DNA from: an uncultured Pelagibacteraceae bacterium
GTDB lineage: Bacteria; Pseudomonadota; Alphaproteobacteria; Pelagibacterales; Pelagibacteraceae
Assembly: GCA_902566705.1 (NCBI GenBank)
Contig: CACFJT010000010.1
Location: 1 to 50,330, forward strand
Reading direction: 5' to 3'
Length of the DNA: 50,330 bases
Position numbers and translations under genes: made by a program
Notes under the pieces: generated by a model
What the model was told of the DNA's origin: nothing
Database searches by the model: none
What the model saw: only the letters and a program-made list of their open reading frames with translations
Shown: piece by piece, positions 37,270 through 46,790 of the stretch
Layout: every line of letters begins with the position of its first letter
Position numbering within the stretch: position 1 is the first letter of the stretch

Positions 37270-38688
37270 ATGGAAAATAATTTAAGTATAGTGAAAGATC
37301 AATTTAATGAGTTGCCAAATAATATTGAAGCGGAACAAGCTGTCATAGGATCTATTCTTGTAAGTAACGAGATATTTGATGATGTAAGTAATATTATTGA
37401 TGCTTCTAATTTCTATGATCCCATGCATCAAAAAATTTTTGAGTCTATCTCAAGTTTAATTTATAGAGGACTTCTAGCAAATCCAATTACGCTAAAAAAT
37501 TATTTTGAAGATGAGAAAGATGATTTAAACATTCCTGAGTACTTAGTAAAAGTGACTAAATTTTCTACATCAGTTAGGCAAGCTCTAGAGTATTCTAAAA
37601 TTATTTATGATATGTTTGTTAGAAGAGAATTAATTAAAATTTCTGAACAAACAGTTGATGATGTAAAATCAAATGATCTTGAAACAAATGGACAATATAT
37701 CATTGAGAAAACTGAAAAATCATTATTTGACTTAGCAGAGAAAGGTTCCTTTAATTCAAATATAATTAAATTTGACGAAGCAATGAAACAAACTATTGAT
37801 ATGGCTTCAGCTGCCTATAAAACAGAAGGTGGTATCGTAGGTGTTCCAACAGGACTTCGAGATTTAGATTATAAGCTTGGAGGTTTGCATCAATCTGATT
37901 TAATTATTATAGCTGGTCGTCCTTCAATGGGTAAAACATCTTTAGCAACAAATATCGCATTTAATGCAGCAAAAAATTTACAAGATAGTGGTAAAAAATC
38001 TTCAATTGCATTTTTTTCACTCGAAATGTCATCAGAACAACTTTCAACTAGAATAATTTCTGAACAAGCAAGAATTAGTTCAAACGACATTAGACAAGGT
38101 AGAATTTCTGATGAACAATTTGATAAATTTTTAGAAACTTCTAAAGATATAGCTGACCTACCACTCTTCATTGATGAAACACCTGCAATAAGTATTGCTG
38201 CTATGAGCAATAGAGCGAGAAGAATAAAAAGACGAAGTGGCTTAGATATGATTGTGGTTGACTATATCCAATTAATGAAAGGAACTACTTCCAATAAAGA
38301 TGGTAGGGTCCAAGAAATTTCTCAAATTACTCAAGGATTAAAAGCAATTGCTAAAGAACTATCTGTTCCTGTCGTAGCTCTTTCACAATTATCTAGACAA
38401 GTTGAGCAAAGAGATGATCATAAGCCTCAATTAGCAGACTTAAGAGAATCTGGTTCTATTGAACAAGATGCTGATGTAGTTATGTTTGTCTATAGGGAAG
38501 GATATTATTTGCAACGAAAAGAACCTAGGCCCGCAACTGTGGAACACGCTGAATGGCAAGCAAAAATGAACGAGGTTGCTCACCTAGCTCAGATTATAAT
38601 TCAAAAACAACGTCATGGTCCTATTGGTAATGTAACTCTTGAATTTGAAGAAAGATTTACAAAATTTAAGGATACTCAATTAAGTTAA
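37270..38688 (+). CDS. dnaB: Replicative DNA helicase DnaB
   Basis: Hexameric helicase that unwinds DNA at the fork. The 472-aa protein has the N-terminal domain (LPNNIEAEQAVIGSIL) and a RecA-like domain with Walker A GRPSMGKT (216-223), MIVVDYIQLM, and the conserved ALSQLSRQVEQRDDHKPQLADLRESGSIEQDADV. No intein is present. rplI followed by dnaB is a common order. Confidence 0.96.
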   Translation: MENNLSIVKDQFNELPNNIEAEQAVIGSILVSNEIFDDVSNIIDASNFYDPMHQKIFESISSLIYRGLLANPITLKNYFEDEKDDLNIPEYLVKVTKFSTSVRQALEYSKIIYDMFVRRELIKISEQTVDDVKSNDLETNGQYIIEKTEKSLFDLAEKGSFNSNIIKFDEAMKQTIDMASAAYKTEGGIVGVPTGLRDLDYKLGGLHQSDLIIIAGRPSMGKTSLATNIAFNAAKNLQDSGKKSSIAFFSLEMSSEQLSTRIISEQARISSNDIRQGRISDEQFDKFLETSKDIADLPLFIDETPAISIAAMSNRARRIKRRSGLDMIVVDYIQLMKGTTSNKDGRVQEISQITQGLKAIAKELSVPVVALSQLSRQVEQRDDHKPQLADLRESGSIEQDADVVMFVYREGYYLQRKEPRPATVEHAEWQAKMNEVAHLAQIIIQKQRHGPIGNVTLEFEERFTKFKDTQLS

Positions 38689-38709
38689 ATTCCAATATAA
38701 AGAGCTTGA

Positions 38710-41106
38710 ATGAAAGCTCATTTTTATCAAAACGTTATCCTTAAAAATCCCAAAACAATATTTGTATTGTTAATTATTGCTATTTTAAGTTTTGGATACT
38801 ATTCAAAAAATTTTAGGCTAGATGCTTCATCAGAAACCTTATTAATAGAGGGTGACCCTGATTTAGCATATTTGAAAGAAGTCTCTGAAAGATATGGGTC
38901 TAAAGAATTTTTAATTCTTACCTATACACCAAATGAGGGAATGGCAACTGATTCATCAATTAATAATTTATTAAGTTTAAAATATAAAATTCAGAGCCTC
39001 AATTGGGTCCATAGTGTGATTACATTATTAGATATTCCACTTTTAAATAATTCAGAAGCTCCGCTTCAAGAAAGACTAGAAAGCTTCAAAACATTAAAAG
39101 ATGAAGATGTTGATAGAGATCGAGGTTTTAAAGAAATTTTAAATAGTCCTGTTTTTCGAAATTTTGTAATTAGCGAAGATGGTAAAACTAGTGGAATTAT
39201 TGTTAACATTAAACAGTCTCAAATATTAGAAGATATAGAAAATAAATCAAAAAAAGAAGTTGAACTAATAAAAGATCAAATCAAAAAACAAAACCACCAG
39301 AATATTTTAGAAATTAGACAAGTTATTCAAAGTTATTTTGATGTTGGAAAGATTTATCTTGGAGGAATACCAATGATTGCTGATGATATGATGACTTTTA
39401 TCAAAAGTGATATAGTAGTTTTTGGTGTAGGAGTTCTATTATTTATAATTGCTACTTTATGGTTTGTTTTTAGAAACCCTATTTGGATTGTAGTTCCTAT
39501 AAGTAGTTGTCTTTTTTCTGTGATAATAATGATAGGTTTACTCGGATTGCTAGGATGGAAAGTTACAGTCATCTCATCAAATTTTATTGCACTTATGTTG
39601 ATTTTAACAATGGCAATGAATATTCATATGAGTACTAGGTTTCTTCAACTTAAAAAAGATTTTCCATCAAAAAATAATTTTGAAATTATTTCCTTAACAA
39701 CTTCAAAAATGTTTTGGCCAATTCTTTATACTGCTCTAACGACAATTTTCGCTTTCTTATCTTTAATTTTTAGTGAAATAAAACCTATTATTGATTTTGG
39801 CTGGATGATGACTTTTGGTTTAATTACATCATTTATTATTACATTTACTTTACTTCCTACCCTTTTAAACTTTGCACCCACAAATAATATTTCAGTTAAA
39901 AAAGAACAGAAATCTAAACTCACAAACTTACTTAGTTTAATTTCTATAAATAATAAAAACTCTATATTCTTAGTGACCGGAATAGTTGTAATATTCAGTA
40001 TTATTGGAATAAGTAAGCTTGAGGTTGAAAATAGTTTTATAAATTACTTTGATAAAGATACTGAAATTTATAAGGGTATGAAGCTGATAGATGAGGAGCT
40101 AGGTGGAACTACTCCTTTAGAGGTTATTATAAAATTTCCTGAGAAAGAAAAAGTAAAAAAATCTGAGGAAGATGATGAATTTGAGGATTGGGGAAATGAA
40201 GAGGATACTAATGATGAAAAATACTGGTTTACCAAAGATAAAATTGATCTTATTACATCTGTTCATAATTACTTGGATAGCTTACCAGAAATTGGTAAAG
40301 TTTTATCTTTTTCATCAATTATTGAAGTAGCTACTCAATTAAATAACAATAAGCCTTTAGGTACTTTAGAGATGGGAGTACTTTACTCTAAAATTCCTGA
40401 AAGTATTAAAACTGAAATCATTGATCCCTATCTTTCAATTAAAGATAATGAGGCTCGAATTAGTTTAAGAATTATAGACTCGCAGGAGAATTTAAGAAGA
40501 AATGACTTAATTAATAAAATTAATTTTGATCTAAAAGATAAATTTGGTTTAGAAGATAAGGATTATAAGTTAGCAGGTGTATTAATATTATTTAATAATT
40601 TATTACAAAGCTTATTTAAATCTCAAATTTTAACATTAGGATTGGTTATGATTGGAATATTTTCAATGTTCATAATTTTATTTAGAAATATAAAACTTTC
40701 ATTGATTGGTGTTGTTCCAAATTTTATTGCAGCTTTTTTTATACTAGGAATAATTGGTTTATTAGGAATACCGTTAGATATGATGACGATAACGATTGCA
40801 GCAATTACAATAGGTATCGCAGTGGATAACAGTATTCACTATATTTATAGATTTAAAGAAGAGTTTAATAAAATAAAGGATTACAACAAAACAATAAAAA
40901 CTTGTCATTCAACTGTTGGTGTCGCTATACTGAACACTTCAATAACGATTGTTTTTGGATTTTCAATTTTGGTGTTATCAAAGTTTATTCCAACAATTTA
41001 TTTTGGTGTGTTTACAGGACTTGCTATGCTATTAGCTATGATATCGGTATTAACACTACTTCCTGCTTTAATCTTAATTATTAAACCTTTTGGCAAATCA
41101 TCTTAA
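38710..41106 (+). CDS. RND/MMPL-family transporter
   Basis: Inner-membrane exporter-like protein of 798 aa built from two repeats, each with one helix, a periplasmic loop and about five helices. Helix clusters lie near 14-30, 230-400, 410-430 and 630-795. MMPL/SSD-type segments are FIALMLILTMAMNIHMSTRFL and TITIAAITIGIAVDNSIHYIYRFKEEF. The second loop contains an unusual acidic stretch near residues 480-505 (KSEEDDEFEDWGNEEDTND). Relatives include HpnN hopanoid transporters and other lipid exporters; the substrate cannot be read from sequence. It sits between dnaB and cvpA, where alr and radA are found in many alphaproteobacteria. Confidence 0.82.
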   Translation: MKAHFYQNVILKNPKTIFVLLIIAILSFGYYSKNFRLDASSETLLIEGDPDLAYLKEVSERYGSKEFLILTYTPNEGMATDSSINNLLSLKYKIQSLNWVHSVITLLDIPLLNNSEAPLQERLESFKTLKDEDVDRDRGFKEILNSPVFRNFVISEDGKTSGIIVNIKQSQILEDIENKSKKEVELIKDQIKKQNHQNILEIRQVIQSYFDVGKIYLGGIPMIADDMMTFIKSDIVVFGVGVLLFIIATLWFVFRNPIWIVVPISSCLFSVIIMIGLLGLLGWKVTVISSNFIALMLILTMAMNIHMSTRFLQLKKDFPSKNNFEIISLTTSKMFWPILYTALTTIFAFLSLIFSEIKPIIDFGWMMTFGLITSFIITFTLLPTLLNFAPTNNISVKKEQKSKLTNLLSLISINNKNSIFLVTGIVVIFSIIGISKLEVENSFINYFDKDTEIYKGMKLIDEELGGTTPLEVIIKFPEKEKVKKSEEDDEFEDWGNEEDTNDEKYWFTKDKIDLITSVHNYLDSLPEIGKVLSFSSIIEVATQLNNNKPLGTLEMGVLYSKIPESIKTEIIDPYLSIKDNEARISLRIIDSQENLRRNDLINKINFDLKDKFGLEDKDYKLAGVLILFNNLLQSLFKSQILTLGLVMIGIFSMFIILFRNIKLSLIGVVPNFIAAFFILGIIGLLGIPLDMMTITIAAITIGIAVDNSIHYIYRFKEEFNKIKDYNKTIKTCHSTVGVAILNTSITIVFGFSILVLSKFIPTIYFGVFTGLAMLLAMISVLTLLPALILIIKPFGKSS

Positions 41107-41651
41107 TGTTAGAAATCATAAAAGATTTTTATGAAGCAATATCAATAATTGATTTAATTTATTTAATTTTAACAATCCTTTCTTTAGTAAATTGTTACAA
41201 AAAGGGTTTCATTTTAAGCATTCTCTCAATGGGTAAATGGTTGCTTGCATACATAATTACATTAATTCTATTTCCAAAAATTAAACCCTATGTAAAAGAC
41301 ATAATTGATAATGAGTATGTTCTCGATATTGGTTTGGGAATAGTAATATTTGTGGTTGTTATCTTTTTGGTTTTATTAGTAAATAAAGGAATCAGCAAAG
41401 CAGTCAGATACACTGGAATCGGTGGCTTAGATACAACATTTGGATTCTTTTTTGGTTTTATAAGAGCTTACATTATTTCTGTATGTATCTTTTCAGGTGT
41501 TCATATCGTTTATAATTATGATAAATGGCCAATAAATTTTGACAAATCATACGTCTTTCCATATTTAGAAAAAGGTAGTAGTTATCTGATAAAAGAATTT
41601 CCTAATGAAAAAACATATCAAGATTCTAAAGAAAAAATTACTGAGCTATAA
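41106..41651 (+). CDS. cvpA: CvpA-family membrane protein
   Basis: Inner-membrane protein of the colicin V production family, 181 aa with four predicted helices (about 14-32, 34-58, 70-95, 110-135) and the conserved FGFIRAYIISVCIFSG. The role of CvpA is not fixed; loss affects envelope stress and purF polarity in other bacteria. It is placed directly before purF, as in many proteobacteria, and its end overlaps the purF frame by 47 bases. Confidence 0.85.
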   Translation: MLEIIKDFYEAISIIDLIYLILTILSLVNCYKKGFILSILSMGKWLLAYIITLILFPKIKPYVKDIIDNEYVLDIGLGIVIFVVVIFLVLLVNKGISKAVRYTGIGGLDTTFGFFFGFIRAYIISVCIFSGVHIVYNYDKWPINFDKSYVFPYLEKGSSYLIKEFPNEKTYQDSKEKITEL

Positions 41652-43086
41652 TCCAAGACTAAAGGAAGAATGTGGAGTTTTTGGTATTAGCAATGCAAAA
41701 GATGCTTCGGCTCTGACTGCACTAGGACTACATGCTCTGCAACACAGAGGTCAAGAAGGTTGTGGTATAGTCACCTTTGATGGGGAAAAATATTATTCTG
41801 AGAAAAGATTTGGCCTAGTTGGTGATAATTTCAACAAAGAAAAAGTGCTTAATAATCTTAAAGGAAATTATGCAATTGGCCATAACAGATACAGTACAAC
41901 TGGAAATAATATATTAAGAAATATACAGCCTTTTTTTGCTGACACAAATGCAGGTGGAATTGGAGTTGCACATAATGGAAATCTGACCAATTCAATAGCT
42001 TTGAGAAACAAATTAGTTGAAGATGGAGCTATATTTTACACTACTTCAGATACTGAGACTATTGTTCAATTAATTGCTAAATCGAAAAGACCAAAAACAA
42101 TTGACAAAGTAATTGATGCAATTTTTCAAATTCAAGGTGGTTATGCATTAGTAATGTTGACTCAAAATTTATTAATTGGTGTTAGAGATCCTTATGGAAT
42201 TAGACCTCTAGTTATTGGTAAACTTGGTAACAGTTATGTCTTAGCATCTGAAACTTGTGCTTTTGATATTATTGGTGCAAAATTTGTAAGAGAAGTTGAA
42301 AATGGTGAGTTAGTTTTAATTGAAAATAATCAATTAAAAAGTATTAAGCCTTTCCCTCTTAAAAAAGTAAGACCATGTGTCTTTGAATATATATATTTTT
42401 CAAGACCTGATAGCTTGATTGGAGGCAAAACAGCTTATGAACATAGAAAAAACCTAGGTAGAGAACTTGCAAAAGAAAGTAAAATGGATGCTGACATTGT
42501 GGTTCCAGTGCCAGATTCTGGAAATGCTGCTGCTATGGGTTTTGCTCAAGAATTAAAAATGAATTTTGAACATGGATTAATTAGAAATCATTATGTCGGA
42601 AGAACTTTTATTGAACCAAGCCAGAAAATAAGAAGCTTAGGTGTTAAACTAAAACTAAATGCTAATCAATCAACTATTAAAAATAAAAAAATAATACTAA
42701 TTGATGACTCACTTGTTAGAGGAACAACGTCTCATAAAATTGTAAAAATGCTTTATGATGGCGGTGCAAAAGAAGTTCATGTTAAGATTGCATGTCCTGA
42801 AATAAGATACCCAGATTTCTATGGAGTAGATACACCAACCAAAAAAGAATTGTTGGCTGCAAACAAAACTAATGATGAAATTTGTAAATATATCGGTGCT
42901 AAATCTTTAAGTTTTTTATCAATAGATGGATTATATAAAGCAATAGGTTTTGAAAACAGAAGCAAAATTTATCCACAATTGACGGATCATTATTTTACAG
43001 GTGATTATCCTGTAAAATTGGTTGATGAGTTGGGAGAAAATAAAATTACTCAATTATCATTATTGAGTTCAGCATCAAATAATTAA
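41605..43086 (+). CDS. purF: Amidophosphoribosyltransferase
   Basis: First committed step of purine synthesis, making phosphoribosylamine from PRPP and glutamine. The 493-aa protein has LKEECGVFGI, where Cys23 would be the glutaminase nucleophile after removal of a 22-residue propeptide, then HNGNLTNSIALR and the PRPP loop IILIDDSLVRGTTS. A Cys-rich 4Fe-4S pattern typical of B. subtilis-type enzymes is not obvious. The only ATG lies 47 bases inside cvpA, so start choice is uncertain; a CTG just before the cvpA stop is the alternative. Confidence 0.94.
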   Translation: MKKHIKILKKKLLSYNPRLKEECGVFGISNAKDASALTALGLHALQHRGQEGCGIVTFDGEKYYSEKRFGLVGDNFNKEKVLNNLKGNYAIGHNRYSTTGNNILRNIQPFFADTNAGGIGVAHNGNLTNSIALRNKLVEDGAIFYTTSDTETIVQLIAKSKRPKTIDKVIDAIFQIQGGYALVMLTQNLLIGVRDPYGIRPLVIGKLGNSYVLASETCAFDIIGAKFVREVENGELVLIENNQLKSIKPFPLKKVRPCVFEYIYFSRPDSLIGGKTAYEHRKNLGRELAKESKMDADIVVPVPDSGNAAAMGFAQELKMNFEHGLIRNHYVGRTFIEPSQKIRSLGVKLKLNANQSTIKNKKIILIDDSLVRGTTSHKIVKMLYDGGAKEVHVKIACPEIRYPDFYGVDTPTKKELLAANKTNDEICKYIGAKSLSFLSIDGLYKAIGFENRSKIYPQLTDHYFTGDYPVKLVDELGENKITQLSLLSSASNN

Positions 43087-43089
43087 ACT

Positions 43090-43647
43090 ATGAAAACAGT
43101 TAAATTTACTGAAATGAAAAATGGTAGTAAAGATGACTATCAACTTTTAGAAAAACTAGAGAAGAAATTTGAAAGACAAACAGCAGATAGAATTCTTAGT
43201 TATTTGAGTAAACAAACCACAACTTTAGAGGGTTACAAAATCAGTAGACTAGAACATTCTTTGCAGGCTGCAACAAGAGCTTTTAAAAATAAAGAAAGTG
43301 ATGAAATGGTTGTTGCGACTTTGCTACATGATATTGGAGACGATTTAGCACCAATGAATCATTCTCAATATGCTGCATCCATACTTAGACCTTATGTTTC
43401 AGAAAAAACCTATTGGATTATTTTACACCATGGTCTTTTTCAAACTTATTACAGTGCTCATCATTTAGGTGGTGATAGAAATGCAAGAGATAAATTTAAA
43501 GACCACAAATATTATCAAGACACCATAGATTTTTGTGAAAAATATGATCAATGCTCTTTTGACCCTGATTACAAAAGTATGACTTTGGATGATTTTAAGC
43601 CATTAGTTAAAAAAATATTTGCAAAAGAGCCTTATTATTATCTTTAA
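43090..43647 (+). CDS. HD-domain protein, PhnZ/MIOX-like oxygenase candidate
   Basis: The 185-aa HD-superfamily protein has metal-ligand candidates His56 (RLEHSLQAA), His80-Asp81 (LLHDIGDDL), His91 (NHSQYAASIL), His113/His114 (ILHHGLFQTYY) and Asp153 (KYDQCSFDPD). The number and order resemble the di-iron oxygenases PhnZ and MIOX; the His56-to-His80 spacing of 24 equals that of PhnZ (His34-His58). PhnZ-type enzymes cleave C-P bonds of hydroxylated aminoethylphosphonates. No PhnY-like hydroxylase is adjacent, so the substrate is open; a plain HD phosphohydrolase is the alternative. It begins three bases after purF. Confidence 0.65.
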   Translation: MKTVKFTEMKNGSKDDYQLLEKLEKKFERQTADRILSYLSKQTTTLEGYKISRLEHSLQAATRAFKNKESDEMVVATLLHDIGDDLAPMNHSQYAASILRPYVSEKTYWIILHHGLFQTYYSAHHLGGDRNARDKFKDHKYYQDTIDFCEKYDQCSFDPDYKSMTLDDFKPLVKKIFAKEPYYYL

Positions 43648-43676
43648 ATTTATCTATAAATCACTATTTACAGCGC

Positions 43677-44972
43677 ATGATTGATTCAAAAGAAAAAATT
43701 ATTAATTATTTTAAGTCAGGTGTTAAAGAGCCTAAAAATTTTAAAATTGGGTTAGAGCATGAAAAGTTTTTGTTTAATAATACAGATAATAAAAGGATTG
43801 ATTATTCAAGAATAAAAGAAATGTTTTCAGCCTTACTTGAATTTGGCTGGAATCCAGTTTTTGAAAAAGAAAATATCATTGCTCTTAATAAAGGTGGAAA
43901 AAATATAACTCTTGAACCAGGTAATCAAATAGAATTGTCTGGAGATAAATTAAATCATATGCACGAAGCTTGTGCAGAGTCACAAGATTATTTATTTGAA
44001 CTTAAACAGGTGACAAAAAAATTAGATATAAAAATTGTTAGCGCAGGATTTGATCCTATTTCTAAATTAAATGAAATCCCAGGCAACCCTAAGCAAAGAT
44101 ATGAATTAATGACTAAGGATATGCCTCTAGGTGGTGAACTTAGTTTAGATATGATGTATCGAACATGTGGTACTCAGTTAAACATAGACTATAGCTCAGA
44201 AGAAGATTTTATTAAAAAGTTCAGAGTAGCAAACTCAATTGTACCCATTGCAATTGCTTTATTTGCTAATTCCTCAATTGTTGAGAAAAAAAATAGTAAC
44301 TATTTATCTTATAGATCTAAAGTATGGCAAAGCACTTCTAGAGGTGGACTGCCTAAATTATTTTTCGAAAACATGAATTTTGAAAAATATGCAGATTTTG
44401 TAATTAATTTTCCTATATTATTTATACAAAATAAAGATCAGTATATTTCAGGTAGGAAATATATTTTTAAGGATTTTATGGGAGGAAAGGTTCAAGAAAT
44501 TGAAAATAGACTTCCAAATGAAGCAGACTTAACAACTCACTTAAGTACAATATTTACTGAAAACAGAGTTAAGAAATACATTGAATTGAGATCAATGGAT
44601 ACATGTGGATGGGATTGTTTATGTGCGGGACCAGCTTTCAATATAGGAATGCTTTATGGAAATTTAGACGAAGTTCATGAACTAATTTCAAAATGGGATA
44701 TTGATAAAATAATTAACGCTTATCTAGAGGCACCACAAAAGGGATTTAATACTCAATTAATGGGTAAAGATCTTCTTTATTGGTCATCTACACTTTTAGA
44801 TCTTTCAAGAAGAGGTTTAGAGAATAGAGATGTTTTAAGTAAAAAAGGTAATAACGAGACTATATTCCTAAATCATCTACAAAAAGTAATTGATAATAAG
44901 ACAACAAACGCAGATCATATGATTAGTAAATTTTCAAAAAACGAAAATTTAGATGAATTGTATGATAAATAA
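43677..44972 (+). CDS. gshA: Glutamate-cysteine ligase (plant/alphaproteobacterial type)
   Basis: First step of glutathione synthesis. The 431-aa protein has IGLEHEKFLF, LEPGNQIELSG, DMMYRTCGTQLNIDYSSEEDF and the C-terminal ELRSMDTCGWDCLCAGPAFNIG, all typical of the GCS form shared by plants and alphaproteobacteria. Paired Cys are visible in the CGWDC segment. gshB overlaps its end, so both steps come from one transcript. Confidence 0.92.
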   Translation: MIDSKEKIINYFKSGVKEPKNFKIGLEHEKFLFNNTDNKRIDYSRIKEMFSALLEFGWNPVFEKENIIALNKGGKNITLEPGNQIELSGDKLNHMHEACAESQDYLFELKQVTKKLDIKIVSAGFDPISKLNEIPGNPKQRYELMTKDMPLGGELSLDMMYRTCGTQLNIDYSSEEDFIKKFRVANSIVPIAIALFANSSIVEKKNSNYLSYRSKVWQSTSRGGLPKLFFENMNFEKYADFVINFPILFIQNKDQYISGRKYIFKDFMGGKVQEIENRLPNEADLTTHLSTIFTENRVKKYIELRSMDTCGWDCLCAGPAFNIGMLYGNLDEVHELISKWDIDKIINAYLEAPQKGFNTQLMGKDLLYWSSTLLDLSRRGLENRDVLSKKGNNETIFLNHLQKVIDNKTTNADHMISKFSKNENLDELYDK

Positions 44973-45888
44973 AATTGTTGCTGTTCAAGGAAACCATCCT
45001 TCTAAACTAAATCCTTTAACGGATACAAGTGTTTTTTTAGCAAACGAAATTCAAAGCAAAAAATATAAAATTTTCTATTACGATCCAAAAGACTTATCAG
45101 TTGTTAATTCAAAAGTTATAGCAAGAGGTTTTTTTATTAAATTTAATTACAGTAATAAAAAATTCTATAAAATCATAAAGAAACAAAATCTAGACTTAAG
45201 TAGATGTAAATTTGTTCTTATTCGCCAAGATCCACCATTTAATCTTGAGTATATTTCAACAACATACATTTTGGATACAATTAAGACCAGAGTTAAAATA
45301 ATTAACAACCCCACTTCTGTAAGGAATATTTCTGAAAAATTATATTCATCTAAATATCAAAAATACATGCCAGAAACTATTTTTACTCAAAATATTGATG
45401 AAATAAAAAAATTTTTCAAAAAAAACAAAAAAGTCATTTTAAAACCCATCCATAGTTTCAGTGGAAATGATATTCATTTATTAACTAAGTTTAATTCAAA
45501 ATTAGTAAATAAATTTATAAAAAAACATGATCATATCATGTGCCAAAAATTTCTTCCTAGAATAAGTAAAGGAGATAAAAGAGTTTTTATTATTAATGGG
45601 AAAATATCTGGTGCAATTTCAAGGGTTCCAAAAAAAGGTTCAATTTTAAGTAACATGAGTAAAGGAGCAAAACCAACTAATATAAAATTAACAAGTAAAG
45701 AAATTAAAATTTCAAAACTAGTTGCAAGAGATTTAAAAAATGAAAATATTTTTTTTGCAGGAATTGATTTTATAGATCAAAAACTCAATGGAGATATAAA
45801 TGTTACATCTCCAACCGGACTTAAAACACTTAATGATCTATCGGGAATAAATTTAGCTAAAACTTTTTGGAAAGAGCTCAAAGCGTGA
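44962..45888 (+). CDS. gshB: Glutathione synthetase
   Basis: ATP-grasp ligase that adds glycine to gamma-glutamylcysteine. From the ATG at 44962 (MINKIVAVQGNH) it is 308 aa; an ATG nine bases earlier adds three residues. Motifs: LIRQDPPFNLEYISTTYILD, INNPTSVRNISEKLYSSKY, the ATP-binding VILKPIHSFSGNDI, GDKRVFIINGKISGAISRVP and DFIDQKLNGDINVTSPTG. It overlaps gshA by 11 bases and the next gene by 4 (GTGA). Confidence 0.93.
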   Translation: MINKIVAVQGNHPSKLNPLTDTSVFLANEIQSKKYKIFYYDPKDLSVVNSKVIARGFFIKFNYSNKKFYKIIKKQNLDLSRCKFVLIRQDPPFNLEYISTTYILDTIKTRVKIINNPTSVRNISEKLYSSKYQKYMPETIFTQNIDEIKKFFKKNKKVILKPIHSFSGNDIHLLTKFNSKLVNKFIKKHDHIMCQKFLPRISKGDKRVFIINGKISGAISRVPKKGSILSNMSKGAKPTNIKLTSKEIKISKLVARDLKNENIFFAGIDFIDQKLNGDINVTSPTGLKTLNDLSGINLAKTFWKELKA

Positions 45889-46760
45889 ATAATCTAACTA
45901 ATCAACAAAAAGGCTCTTTGATGGCATTTGTTGCAATTATGTTTATAACTCCTGACTCTTTACTAATTAGATTATCAAATATTGATACTTGGGGAATGCT
46001 ATTTTACAGAGGAGCAATACCATTTTTTGTAGTTTTAGTAGGTCTTCTTTTATTTTATAAAAATAATTTCTTAAAAGCTTTATTTAAAATTGGTTACCCA
46101 GGTATTTTTTATGTAATTAGTTTTTCTATTTGTAACATTACTTTTATTATCTCAATACAAAATACCAATGTAGCAAATACTTTATTAATGGTAGCCCTTG
46201 CACCTATGCTATCAGCAATATTGGGGGCTATTTTCCTAAAAGAAAAACCGGATAATAAGACTTGGATTGCTATTATAATTACATTTATTGCTTGTGTTTA
46301 TATTTTTTACGACTCATTAAGTCTTGGTAATTTTTATGGTGATTTATTTGGCTTAATAACATCCTTTGGATTAGCCTGTAACGCAAATATAGCAAGATAT
46401 GCAAAATCGACCGACTTAGTGCCTGCTGCTGTAATTGGAAAATCATGTGTCGCTATATTTGCCTTTTTCTTTGTAAAAGATTTTGCTTTAGTGGGAAATG
46501 ATCTTTTTTATATACCTTTAATGTGTGTAATGTGTGTAGCTATACCTTTTGTTTTGGTAACTATAGCTCCAAGATTTATAACTGCTGCTGAAGTTAATCT
46601 TTTTTTTCTTTTAGAGACAATTCTTGGACCTTTATGGGTTTGGATGGTAATCAAAGAACAGCCTTCTCCTGAAACGATCTATGGGGGCATTGTTATCATT
46701 ATCACGATAGCAATTCACTCTTCACTAGCCATAAAAAAAACACAAACCAAAACTACCTAG
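45885..46760 (+). CDS. EamA/DMT-family transporter
   Basis: Inner-membrane permease of the drug/metabolite superfamily with about ten helices in two EamA repeats; 291 aa from the GTG at 45885, which overlaps the gshB stop as GTGA. A TTG six codons earlier is an alternative. Characteristic segments are MLFYRGAIPFFVVLVGLLLF, NTNVANTLLMVALAPMLSAILG and a C-terminal LLETILGPLWVWMVIKEQPS. Linkage to gshAB raises export or uptake of a thiol or amino acid as a possibility; the substrate is unknown. Confidence 0.82.
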   Translation: MNNLTNQQKGSLMAFVAIMFITPDSLLIRLSNIDTWGMLFYRGAIPFFVVLVGLLLFYKNNFLKALFKIGYPGIFYVISFSICNITFIISIQNTNVANTLLMVALAPMLSAILGAIFLKEKPDNKTWIAIIITFIACVYIFYDSLSLGNFYGDLFGLITSFGLACNANIARYAKSTDLVPAAVIGKSCVAIFAFFFVKDFALVGNDLFYIPLMCVMCVAIPFVLVTIAPRFITAAEVNLFFLLETILGPLWVWMVIKEQPSPETIYGGIVIIITIAIHSSLAIKKTQTKTT

Positions 46761-46790
46761 CGAAGAATTATTAAATTTTAAAAACTAAAC

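Noticed and set aside
37890..38210. Antisense frame inside dnaB
   Set aside because: It lies wholly within a conserved helicase core with no signals of its own.
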